Assembly (NCBI GenBank): GCA_014379075.1
Contig: JACMMN010000400.1
Coordinates: forward strand, 1 to 5,416
Reading direction: 5' to 3'
DNA: 5,416 nucleotides
Origin: Pyrinomonadaceae bacterium
GTDB taxonomy: Bacteria; Acidobacteriota; Blastocatellia; Pyrinomonadales; Pyrinomonadaceae
Translations under genes and position numbers: made by a program
Shown: piece after piece, positions 1-5,416 of the stretch
Numbering within the stretch: the first letter of the stretch is position 1
How the letters are laid out: each line of letters starts with the position of its first letter
Notes under the pieces: model-generated
What the model was told of the DNA's origin: nothing
Seen by the model: the letters and a program-made list of their open reading frames with translations, nothing else
Databases searched by the model: none

Positions 1-5
1 CGCAT

Positions 6-40
6 GGATTTCAAATCTCAAATTTGAAATCTCAAATTAA
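6..40 (+). repeat. AT-rich palindromic element, A orientation, copy 1
   Basis: Arms GATTTCAAA (7-15) and TTTGAAATC (23-31) are exact reverse complements around a 7-nt loop, so the element can form a 9-bp hairpin. Its 18-nt segment at 8-25 is also the exact reverse complement of 78-95 in the neighbouring B element. A larger A-B hairpin is therefore possible. Confidence 0.85.
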
Positions 41-63
41 ACCCACCCCTTTTCAAGCAATTC

Positions 64-98
64 ACATTTCAAATTTGAAATTTGAGATTTGAAATAAA
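64..98 (-). repeat. AT-rich palindromic element, B orientation, copy 1
   Basis: It contains the perfect 16-bp palindrome ATTTCAAATTTGAAAT at 66-81, followed by the reverse complement of the A-element arm at 78-95. It is identical in its core to 258-292. The reverse complement of 66-92 recurs at 5023-5049. Confidence 0.85.
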
Positions 99-153
99 AA
101 CTGAAAGCCCGCTTCGTCGTAACCCCGCTCGTACCGCCCCGTTTCAGGCGCCT

Positions 154-188
154 GGATTTCAAATCTCAAATTTGAAATCTCAAATTAA
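154..188 (+). repeat. AT-rich palindromic element, A orientation, copy 2
   Basis: It is identical to the element at 6-40 over its whole 35 bp. It is followed by the full spacer (189-234) that is missing after copy 1. Its 18-nt arm at 156-173 is complementary to 272-289. Confidence 0.85.
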
Positions 189-257
189 TACTCCGCTAGA
201 GACACGCATGGTCCAGACTCAACTTCTCGCTCGTACCCGCCCCTTTTCAAGCAATTC

Positions 258-292
258 AAATTTCAAATTTGAAATTTGAGATTTGAAATAAA
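258..292 (-). repeat. AT-rich palindromic element, B orientation, copy 2
   Basis: It lies 194 bp after the element at 64-98 and differs from it only near the left edge (AAA in place of ACA). The perfect 16-bp palindrome is at 260-275. Confidence 0.85.
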
Positions 293-348
293 AGCTGAAA
301 GCCCGCTTCGTCGAAACCCCGCTCGTACCGCCCCGTTTCCAGCGCCTC

Positions 349-380
349 GCTTTCAAATCTCAATTTGAAATTTCAAATTA
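349..380 (+). repeat. AT-rich palindromic element, A orientation, degenerate copy 3
   Basis: It aligns with the element at 154-188 but has lost one A in the centre and changed CTC to TTC in the right arm. A 7-bp stem (TTTCAAA/TTTGAAA) remains. It is the most diverged copy in the array. No matching B element follows it, so the array decays here. Confidence 0.8.
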
Positions 381-500
381 ATACTCCGAGAGAGACACGC
401 ATAGTCCTGACCCGACTTCTTGCTCGTACTCATACCGTCAGACCCCGAATAAACCGAAACAACTCAGATATTCCTGCTGATTCGAGGCGAAATAAATTCA

Positions 501-529
501 TTGACCGCCCGGCGAAAAGCGAATATGAT
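501..529 (+). promoter_or_regulatory. Predicted sigma70-type promoter for the gene at 541
   Basis: A -35 box TTGACC (501-506) and a -10 box TATGAT (524-529) are separated by exactly 17 bp, and each matches the consensus at five of six positions. The expected start of transcription is near 536-538, only 3-5 nt before the ATG at 541. The transcript would thus be nearly leaderless, which fits the lack of a Shine-Dalgarno sequence there. It could also drive the permease gene downstream. The boxes follow the E. coli consensus, assumed to hold in this lineage. Confidence 0.6.
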
Positions 530-540
530 TCGTCGCGCAA

Positions 541-1035
541 ATGAAAACACTATTCCTCACGTTCCTGATGCTGGGCGCTTGCGCCCTTACGAACGAAGCC
601 TTTGGACAGAGTTGCCGCCCGGCGATTCTCGGTTATTTCGTTCGCGATGCGAAGGGGAAGAATCTCAGCGAGGAACAGCTGCGAGCTGTCAGTAAGGAGA
701 TGTCGCAGCCGGCACCCGAGGCGGTTCAGGTTGCACTCGCGGCGAAAGGGATATTGGTAGGCCATTCCACCAAGCCAACCAAAATGAAGCTGGCAGCCTT
801 ACAGCTGGCAGATGCCGCAGACTGTGATCTCAAGGTCGGGGAAATGACCCTCCAGCATAACGGCATGACCATGCGGCTGATATTCAACTTGGATATTTAC
901 CGAAGTGCCTATTATATCGATTCGCTTCCGTTCCAGAATGGTACGTTCGAGCTCGAAAAGAAAGGTCTTCCCGAATCCAGCTCCGACAAAATAATATCCG
1001 CGAAAGTTTGGAAGAAGATCGGCAACAAACCGTAA
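541..1035 (+). CDS. Small exported protein of unknown function
   Basis: The product has 164 residues and I do not recognise a named family. The N-terminus has a short signal peptide: K2, a hydrophobic stretch over residues 4-15, then a plausible signal peptidase I site after AFG (22/23). Residues 11-14 (LGAC) could instead act as a weak lipobox with lipidation at C14, so surface or periplasmic placement is open. If cleaved at 22/23, the mature protein keeps C25 and C95, which could form a disulfide. The second half (about 95-140) looks like alternating beta strands, including MRLIFNLDIYR and a SLPFQNGTFEL stretch, and resembles a conserved core. No catalytic motif is visible. The ATG at 541 has no Shine-Dalgarno sequence but is placed a few bases after a good promoter. 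The permease gene begins 19 nt after the stop, suggesting co-transcription. Coding is well supported by the signal peptide and clean frame; function is not. Confidence 0.8.
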   Translation: MKTLFLTFLMLGACALTNEAFGQSCRPAILGYFVRDAKGKNLSEEQLRAVSKEMSQPAPEAVQVALAAKGILVGHSTKPTKMKLAALQLADAADCDLKVGEMTLQHNGMTMRLIFNLDIYRSAYYIDSLPFQNGTFELEKKGLPESSSDKIISAKVWKKIGNKP

Positions 1036-1054
1036 AGGTTAACGTCGTGTACTT

Positions 1055-2575
1055 ATGACCGAGACAGTGAACGACAGCGATAAAAAGCTCGTACGCGGGC
1101 TTACTCTGCTCGACGCCACGATGATCGTCGTCGGTTCGATGATCGGTAGCGGGATCTTCATCGTCTCGGCGGAATCTTCGAGACTGCTCGGTGCTCCGGG
1201 TTGGCTTCTCGTCGCGTGGGCCTTGGCGGGCGTGATGACGATCACGGGAGCATTGTGCTTTGGCGAGCTAGCCGCGGCAATGCCGAAAGCCGGCGGGCCT
1301 TATGTCTTCATGAGCGAGGCCTACGGCAAGCCGGTCGGATTTCTGTACGGGTGGTCGCAGTTTTTGATCGTTCAGAGCGGCACCATCGCCGCAGTCGCCG
1401 TCGCATTTGCAAACTTCACCGGGATCCTGGTGCCGGTGATCTCCGGCACAAATTATTTGATCGAGCCAATTACTTTTGGCTCGTATGCCCTCAGCCTTTC
1501 GACACAACAGCTTTTCGCCATCGCCAGCATTGTGCTTTTGACTCTCATCAACACCCGCGGTCTTGAAGTGGGCACCTGGATTCAAAACACATTCACGATC
1601 ACGAAGACTGCGGCGCTGCTGGCGCTGGTGATAGTCGGTTTGGTTTTTGGCTGGAACTCCGGCGGCGCATTATTCTCCGCCGATCTCTGGGACAGCGCGG
1701 CTAACGGCTGGACTCTGGAAAAAGCGCAGCCCGCGGCGGCTGCGTTGGGTTCATTGGCCTTTGTGGTGGTGTTGGGCAGAGCAATGACCGGGCCGCTTTT
1801 CGCGCAATCGGCATGGGACAATGTGACTTTCACGGGTGCGGAAGTTGAGAACCCCGGACGCAATCTACCGCGCGCGTTAATAATCGGCTGCGTGATAGTC
1901 GTCAGTTTATATTTTCTGGCGAATGTAGCGTATTTGGTAACGCTCTCGCTTCCGGCTTTGCAAAACGCTCCTAACGGACGGGTGGCGGTCGCCGTGATGG
2001 ACCAGATCATCGGCGCGCCCGGTTTGATAATAATGGCAGTTGCGCTGATGATCTCGACCTTCGGCTGCAATAACGGCTTGATCCTTTCCGGCTCGCGCGT
2101 TTCCTATGCGATGGCGAAAGACGGTTATCTTTTCGCTCCGCTTGCCAGAACGAACGACAAGCACGTTCCGGCGTTTGCGCTTCTTGCACAATGTGTCTGG
2201 GCTTGTTTCCTGATCCTGCCGAGGACGGTAACTTACACCGCAGGCAATCCTGCTCCGGCCTTTGGCAATGTCTACACGCAGCTGCTCGAATACATAGTCT
2301 CGGTCGATCTTGTTTCGGCGGCGCTCTCGGTACTAGCCGTGATCGTCTTGCGTCAGCGAAGGCCGGAAATGGAAAGACCTTACCGCACGTGGGGCTATCC
2401 AGTTACGCCGATAGTTTTTCTGACACTCTCGATGTTCGTTACATTGACGCTTCTGTATCTCTCGCCCGGGACGGCGGGAATCGGCTATCTGCTGGCCTTG
2501 ACCGGCATACCTGTTTATTTCCTCTGGCGCCGGCGGGTGACCCGATCGGAATCCTCGGACTCGACAGCACCATGA
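1055..2575 (+). CDS. APC-superfamily amino acid permease
   Basis: The product is a 506-residue inner-membrane transporter, expected to move an amino acid by proton or sodium symport or by exchange. About 12 membrane segments can be read, roughly at 20-38, 49-68, 92-112, 150-166, 183-200, 230-252, 272-296, 322-340, 370-390, 404-432, 447-467 and 470-491. The family signature is clear: GSMIGSGIF in TM1 (27-35), the unwound substrate-binding stretch; GELAAAMPKAGGPYVF after TM2 (70-85); AWDN followed by ENPGRNLPRA after TM6 (253-274); and SRVSYAMAKDG after TM8 (347-357). These resemble the LAT/APA branch rather than the larger YAT permeases. A hydrophilic insert at about 202-226 precedes TM6. The ATG at 1055 is the first in-frame start after a stop at 1040-1042; upstream AAAGG (1034-1038) is rather distant for a ribosome site, so translation may depend on the gene before it. 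The substrate cannot be told from sequence. Confidence 0.93.
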   Translation: MTETVNDSDKKLVRGLTLLDATMIVVGSMIGSGIFIVSAESSRLLGAPGWLLVAWALAGVMTITGALCFGELAAAMPKAGGPYVFMSEAYGKPVGFLYGWSQFLIVQSGTIAAVAVAFANFTGILVPVISGTNYLIEPITFGSYALSLSTQQLFAIASIVLLTLINTRGLEVGTWIQNTFTITKTAALLALVIVGLVFGWNSGGALFSADLWDSAANGWTLEKAQPAAAALGSLAFVVVLGRAMTGPLFAQSAWDNVTFTGAEVENPGRNLPRALIIGCVIVVSLYFLANVAYLVTLSLPALQNAPNGRVAVAVMDQIIGAPGLIIMAVALMISTFGCNNGLILSGSRVSYAMAKDGYLFAPLARTNDKHVPAFALLAQCVWACFLILPRTVTYTAGNPAPAFGNVYTQLLEYIVSVDLVSAALSVLAVIVLRQRRPEMERPYRTWGYPVTPIVFLTLSMFVTLTLLYLSPGTAGIGYLLALTGIPVYFLWRRRVTRSESSDSTAP

Positions 2576-2643
2576 GCGTTGATTTGAATTTTTGGCAAAC
2601 TGTCTCAAGTCGACCGTCTACGAGATTGTAATTTTCAATCCAT

Positions 2644-2647
2644 GGAG
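2644..2647 (+). promoter_or_regulatory. Ribosome binding site that decides the start at 2654
   Basis: GGAG lies 6 nt before the ATG at 2654, the best-placed Shine-Dalgarno sequence in the window. The alternative in-frame ATG at 2642 runs directly into this motif and has none of its own, so 2654 is preferred. Confidence 0.75.
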
Positions 2648-2653
2648 AAAGTA

Positions 2654-3553
2654 ATGAAATCCCTTTTCTGTTCGATAGTGATTTTCTTGACGTTCGCTGG
2701 TCAGAATTCTTTTGGACAGCCACCAGCCACTTCGCAGCGGAACGATGAGGTGCTCGCTCAGGGCAATCCTCCGCTGACACTCAGTCTGAACGACAAGTTG
2801 GTTGAGTTTTTTGAATGGGGCCTGGCTTCTAAGTTTACTAAGTCGCAGCGCGCGATCTTTACGACGCGGTTACTCCAGGCGTGGGAGAAGCCGGACCAGT
2901 CCAAAATTGACGCGCTGGTCCAAATGCGCACCGGTTATGAGAACCTTGCAACGGCGAAAAAGGAGGAGCGCGACGCAGCGCAGCAGCGCGTTCAGGCAGT
3001 TCTCCTGGATGCGTTTCCAAAAGAACCTACTGATGGCCTGGCGCAGTTCCTACTTTCGGTTTACAAGTCATCTCATCCAGACACCGCAGCGGTGAAACCG
3101 ACGCAGGCTCCAGTGAACCGGCCCGGAACTCAAGGCGGCGTTCCGGCGGAGCTGGTCGGCGAATGGATCGCTCGCCGGGGCTCCGGCGGGAGTTATGTAA
3201 ATCCCACTACTGGGCAACACTCCGGACCGAATGCCACCGTCAAAACCTATAAAATATTCGCCAATGGAACTTATGAACACGGCATGCTCATGCAGTCCTC
3301 GCTGTACAACTGTACGACGACGATTTTCGCGCGGGAGGTCGGTCCGATCACAGTGCATGGAGCAACCATGACGATCACCCCCGGGCCCGGTACGCTGGAG
3401 TCCAAGAACTCTTGCAGCCCCGGTCTGAACGAGCGGAAGCAGACCCGCGAGCCTCAAGCGACGTACAGCTGGCGAATACAGCGGGGCGAGTTTGGTTTGG
3501 AGTTGTGTCTGGTGACCGCAGAGAACACGAGCGCTTGCTTCCTGAAGCAGTAG
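2654..3553 (+). CDS. Exported two-domain protein of unknown function
   Basis: The protein has 299 residues from the ATG at 2654; an ATG at 2642 would add four. A signal peptide is clear: K2, a hydrophobic core over about 4-15, and a likely cut after SFG (21/22). Residues about 41-143 form a helical, charged region (FFEWGLASKFT, later FLLSVYKSSHPD) that looks like an alpha-helical domain. A Pro/Gly/Thr-rich linker spans about 144-165. The last part (about 165-299) starts with GEW and looks like a small beta barrel of lipocalin-like type, with YKIFANGTYEHG and a closing ELCLVT...CFLKQ. Its four cysteines (in YNC, NSC, LCL and ACF) suggest disulfides in the periplasm or outside. I recall similar layouts among acidobacterial hypothetical proteins, but no named family. 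No catalytic residues stand out. The gene begins 78 nt after the permease stop with no strong promoter or terminator between, so read-through is possible. Confidence 0.85.
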   Translation: MKSLFCSIVIFLTFAGQNSFGQPPATSQRNDEVLAQGNPPLTLSLNDKLVEFFEWGLASKFTKSQRAIFTTRLLQAWEKPDQSKIDALVQMRTGYENLATAKKEERDAAQQRVQAVLLDAFPKEPTDGLAQFLLSVYKSSHPDTAAVKPTQAPVNRPGTQGGVPAELVGEWIARRGSGGSYVNPTTGQHSGPNATVKTYKIFANGTYEHGMLMQSSLYNCTTTIFAREVGPITVHGATMTITPGPGTLESKNSCSPGLNERKQTREPQATYSWRIQRGEFGLELCLVTAENTSACFLKQ

Positions 3554-3692
3554 CGCACGAATGCCCTCTGTCTTGGCGCAAGCGAAGAAGATAAGAAGAC
3601 CGTAGGACCATTCAGAAGTATTGCGTCTGCAGTCTCACATGAAAGTAGTGCCGGCGAACCTCAACAACGCGGCAAAGGATGGACTATACGAA

Positions 3693-4877
3693 ATGCGAAA
3701 ACGAAGGTCGCCGATACGCATGTTCCACGTCGAAATGATGTGCACAACCCTGCTCTTACTCCTCAGCACTCTTACGGTACGTGCCGACCTTAAGATCGTC
3801 TCGAATGTGAAGAAGGTGGGTCCGAGCCTTTCCGGGGACAAAAAGGAGTCATCCACGATGACTACCTACACAAAAGGAAATCGAACGCGCGCCGAGATGT
3901 CGGACGGAGTGATTCTCATCTACGACCACTCCGCGGATCTGCTTTATAGAATTGACCCTAAGAAGAAGACGTACACGGTGATGAATTTGAAGCCGATGTT
4001 TAACGGTCCGTCGCCTAATGCTCCTGGCCCGAAACTCATCGCAAAGATTGAGGCAAAACAAGGGAGCGGCGCTAAGACAATTGCAGGCAGGGCCGCAAAC
4101 AGTTACGCCGTGACCGGCTTTTTTACGACAGAGATGGAGGGGGTGCCTTCATCAAATATGCTTAGTTACACGATGGAGGCCGAATTCTGGCTCGCTGACG
4201 GCCCAAAGCCGATGCTTCCTAACAGCGATCTACTTGCGGCCGTTTGGTACGTCCATGAAGGACACATCGTGCCGCAGCAGGCGAACAGTTCCGCCTCTGC
4301 CAAAGCAATGAGAGCTCAGGGAATAAATGTCGACACATTCCAGCAGTCGCTTGTTCGCAATTCAGAGACGGCGTGGTATCCGAGTTTGAAACCGATGCTC
4401 GACAAAATCGCTCCTTTCCCTGGTGCGCTTCTTGCTTCTAAGACAACCATGCGCCTGGCGAAATCCCCGATGGGCGCTACGGGCGTTTTGATCGAAGCTA
4501 CATCAGTCAGCGAGGAAGTGTTGGACGAGGCCCTCTTCAATCCTCCCGCGGACTACACGCAGACGGGAGGAGTTACGCCCACACCCACAAAGACAGTAGG
4601 AACGACGGCACCCGACGCAGACCCGAATAACTACGCCGCTTTTGCCGGAGTTTACGCCGCTCCGTTCGGAGAGTTAACGATCACCCGAGAGGGGGACAGG
4701 CTCTTCGGGGAAGGAACCCGTCAACCAAAGGAAGAGCTAACACCTCAAACAGGCAACTCATTCCTCATTAAGAAATTCGGGATAAATATCACGTTCTTTA
4801 AGGACGAAAAGGGCCACGTGACGCATTTCGTCCTCGTTATGAATGGACAGCAGATACAAGCAAAGAAGATTCGCTAG
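3693..4877 (+). CDS. Exported protein with DUF4412/LolA-like region and C-terminal DUF3471 domain
   Basis: From the ATG at 3693 the product has 394 residues. The N-terminus is basic (MRKRR), then hydrophobic over about 17-29, with a likely signal peptidase cut after VRA (31/32). Residues about 32-286 look like a beta-rich lipoprotein-carrier type fold of the DUF4412/LolA kind: repeated strands with TKGNRTRAEM (60-69), IYDHSADLLYRIDPKKKTYTVM (76-97) and a closing FNPPADY (282-288). A Thr/Pro-rich linker (about 289-312) leads to residues 313-394, which match the DUF3471 pattern well: FAGVY, ELTITREGDRLFGEG, FLIK, ITFFKDEKGHVTHFVLVMNGQ and a terminal AKKIR. DUF3471 usually follows serine hydrolase or peptidase domains; no SxxK or zinc motif is seen here. 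The start is uncertain: an in-frame TTG at 3621 and ATG at 3639 give a tail unlike a signal peptide, while ATG 3720 is also possible. The gene is convergent with the peptidase-like gene at the right edge. Confidence 0.85.
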   Translation: MRKRRSPIRMFHVEMMCTTLLLLLSTLTVRADLKIVSNVKKVGPSLSGDKKESSTMTTYTKGNRTRAEMSDGVILIYDHSADLLYRIDPKKKTYTVMNLKPMFNGPSPNAPGPKLIAKIEAKQGSGAKTIAGRAANSYAVTGFFTTEMEGVPSSNMLSYTMEAEFWLADGPKPMLPNSDLLAAVWYVHEGHIVPQQANSSASAKAMRAQGINVDTFQQSLVRNSETAWYPSLKPMLDKIAPFPGALLASKTTMRLAKSPMGATGVLIEATSVSEEVLDEALFNPPADYTQTGGVTPTPTKTVGTTAPDADPNNYAAFAGVYAAPFGELTITREGDRLFGEGTRQPKEELTPQTGNSFLIKKFGINITFFKDEKGHVTHFVLVMNGQQIQAKKIR

Positions 4878-5020
4878 TGCGGAGCATTTACGTTGAGCTT
4901 GAACCGATAAGTACAGAGTTAAGGCGCCACCTGCCGCAAATCAGATCTTACCAAGAGCAAACAAGACAAATAATTGTTTTCGACATGGATCGGATGACGG
5001 AAGTTCCCATCTGTACCATT

Positions 5021-5056
5021 TATCAAATCTCAAATTTCAAATTTGAAATCTCAGAG
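5021..5056 (-). repeat. Isolated copy of the AT-rich palindromic element between convergent genes
   Basis: Positions 5023-5049 are the exact reverse complement of 66-92 and of 260-286 in the left array (27 bp), including the perfect 16-bp palindrome ATTTCAAATTTGAAAT at 5034-5049. GC-rich spacers of the array are absent here, so only the palindrome has spread. It sits between the stop at 4877 and the reverse-strand stop at 5065, 9 bp from the latter, where a two-way transcription stop would be useful. A stem made almost only of A-T pairs would be a poor classical terminator. Confidence 0.85.
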
Positions 5057-5064
5057 CGGTCTGA

Positions 5065-5416
5065 TCAAATATCCGGCACCCAGAATTCGCGCTCGCAACT
5101 GATAAGCTTCTTCAGACCTGATCCTGGCAACTCGTCTTCGGCCACACCTAAAAAAGTAAAATGCGGCAAATCGGACGTCACTGTCTGATACCAAAAATGT
5201 TTTGCCAAGATCTTTCGAACATCCGGGTTGTCGAATTCTGCTATATCGAACGCGAGCAACGACAGGTGCTGCGACGCTCCGGGCGGAGCGACGGAGTAGA
5301 TGATCGATTTCGAAAGGTCCTTCGCAAAGAATATGCCCTCGGCTTCCAACGCGAACACTTCCGGCACCTGCTTGTAAGGCGAAAGCTCACGGATCGCATC
5401 GGCTTGTTCCTGGTTC
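5065..5416 (-). CDS. C-terminal part of a probable M15 (VanY-like) zinc peptidase, cut by the window edge
   Basis: The frame is open from the right edge to the TGA at 5065-5067, so the window holds only the last 116 residues; a GTG at 5365-5367 is inside the frame and unlikely to be the start. Counting from the edge, SQH (48-50) starts an H-x6-D pattern: H50 (codon 5266-5268) and D57 (5245-5247), as in the S-x-H-x6-D zinc site of M15 D-Ala-D-Ala carboxypeptidases. Further on, SDLPHFTFLG holds D82 and H85, in the place of the catalytic acidic residue and third zinc ligand (ExWH in VanY). The surrounding LLAFDIAEF and HFWYQTV stretches fit that fold. If correct, the protein trims peptidoglycan stem peptides outside the inner membrane. 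The N-terminal half with any signal peptide is missing, so family placement is moderate; coding itself is well supported. Confidence 0.72.
   Translation of the reverse strand, partial: NQEQADAIRELSPYKQVPEVFALEAEGIFFAKDLSKSIIYSVAPPGASQHLSLLAFDIAEFDNPDVRKILAKHFWYQTVTSDLPHFTFLGVAEDELPGSGLKKLISCEREFWVPDI

Larger units (their letters stand above)
1..436. repeat. Tandem repeat array, period 194 bp, about 2.2 copies, probably continuing left of the window
   Basis: Copy 1 spans 1-152, copy 2 spans 153-346 and copy 3 is a partial unit from 347 to about 436. Matching landmarks are 194 bp apart: CTGAAAGCCCGCTTCGTCG begins at 101 and 295, the run TTTTCAAGCAATTCA at 50 and 244, and TTTCAAATCT at 157 and 351. 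After a 1-bp loss in copy 3 the offset becomes 193, as shown by GACACGC at 201 and 394. Copy 1 lacks 46 bp that are present at 189-234 of copy 2. Each unit holds two AT-rich palindromic elements in opposite orientation, separated by GC-richer spacers. No convincing gene lies inside; short open frames here only translate the repeat. The function is unknown. Confidence 0.93.

Noticed and set aside
82..279. Forward open frame of 65 codons
   Set aside because: It lies wholly in the tandem array and translates the palindromes (ISNLKSQI, FKFEI). There is no ribosome site or protein-like composition.
1..436. CRISPR array
   Set aside because: Repeats are 194 bp apart, spacers are conserved rather than unique, and no cas genes are present.
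501..695. Forward open frame starting with TTG at 501
   Set aside because: Its start is the -35 box of a good promoter, and most of it overlaps the 164-residue exported protein in another frame. The composition is Arg-rich, typical of a shadow frame.
2627..2632. TGTAAT as a -10 box for the gene at 2654
   Set aside because: It matches at five of six positions, but no acceptable -35 box lies 16-18 bp upstream.
2624..2640. GATTG/CATTC-like hairpin as terminator after the permease
   Set aside because: The stem GATTG/CAATC has only 5 bp, mostly A-T, and no U-tract follows, so it is too weak for an intrinsic terminator.
4959..4979. AAACAA/TTGTTT hairpin as terminator after the gene ending at 4877
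   Set aside because: The stem has 6 bp with only one G-C pair and a short T run, so it is unlikely to be stable.
4877..5188. Forward open frame of 103 codons starting at GTG and touching the previous stop
   Set aside because: It translates the palindromic repeat at 5021-5056 and then runs antisense over the peptidase-like gene, which has far better coding character. There is no Shine-Dalgarno sequence.

Overview
This 5.4 kb window looks like bacterial chromosome with moderate GC. A lineage close to Acidobacteriota (Blastocatellia/Pyrinomonadales type) is my best guess. The reasons are several secreted proteins of unknown function with short signal peptides ending in FGQ, a DUF3471 domain, and AT-rich palindromic repeats scattered between genes. 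This taxonomic guess is inference; no marker gene is present.

Layout: positions 1 to about 436 hold a tandem repeat array (period 194 bp) in which AT-rich palindromic elements alternate in orientation between GC-richer spacers. After a short unremarkable stretch comes a strong sigma70-type promoter (501-529). It sits so close to the first gene that the mRNA would be nearly leaderless. Four forward genes follow: a small secreted or lipoprotein-like protein of unknown function (541-1035), a 12-TM APC-superfamily amino acid permease (1055-2575, only 19 nt downstream), a two-domain secreted protein of unknown function (2654-3553), and a secreted protein joining a DUF4412/LolA-like region to a C-terminal DUF3471 domain (3693-4877). 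The convergent gap of about 190 bp after it contains one more copy of the AT palindrome (5021-5056). A reverse-strand gene (5065 to beyond the right edge) enters the window by its C-terminal 116 residues. These carry an H-x6-D ... D-x-x-H pattern that fits an M15 (VanY-like) zinc peptidase.

The genes do not form an obvious pathway. The first two are probably co-transcribed. The third has its own strong ribosome binding site and may be read through from the permease. The common theme is envelope and periplasm: one inner-membrane transporter, three exported proteins and one probable cell-wall peptidase. I see no CRISPR array, tRNA, rRNA, integrase, transposase or recognised defence system. The most unusual feature is the repeat array and its separate copy 4.6 kb away.
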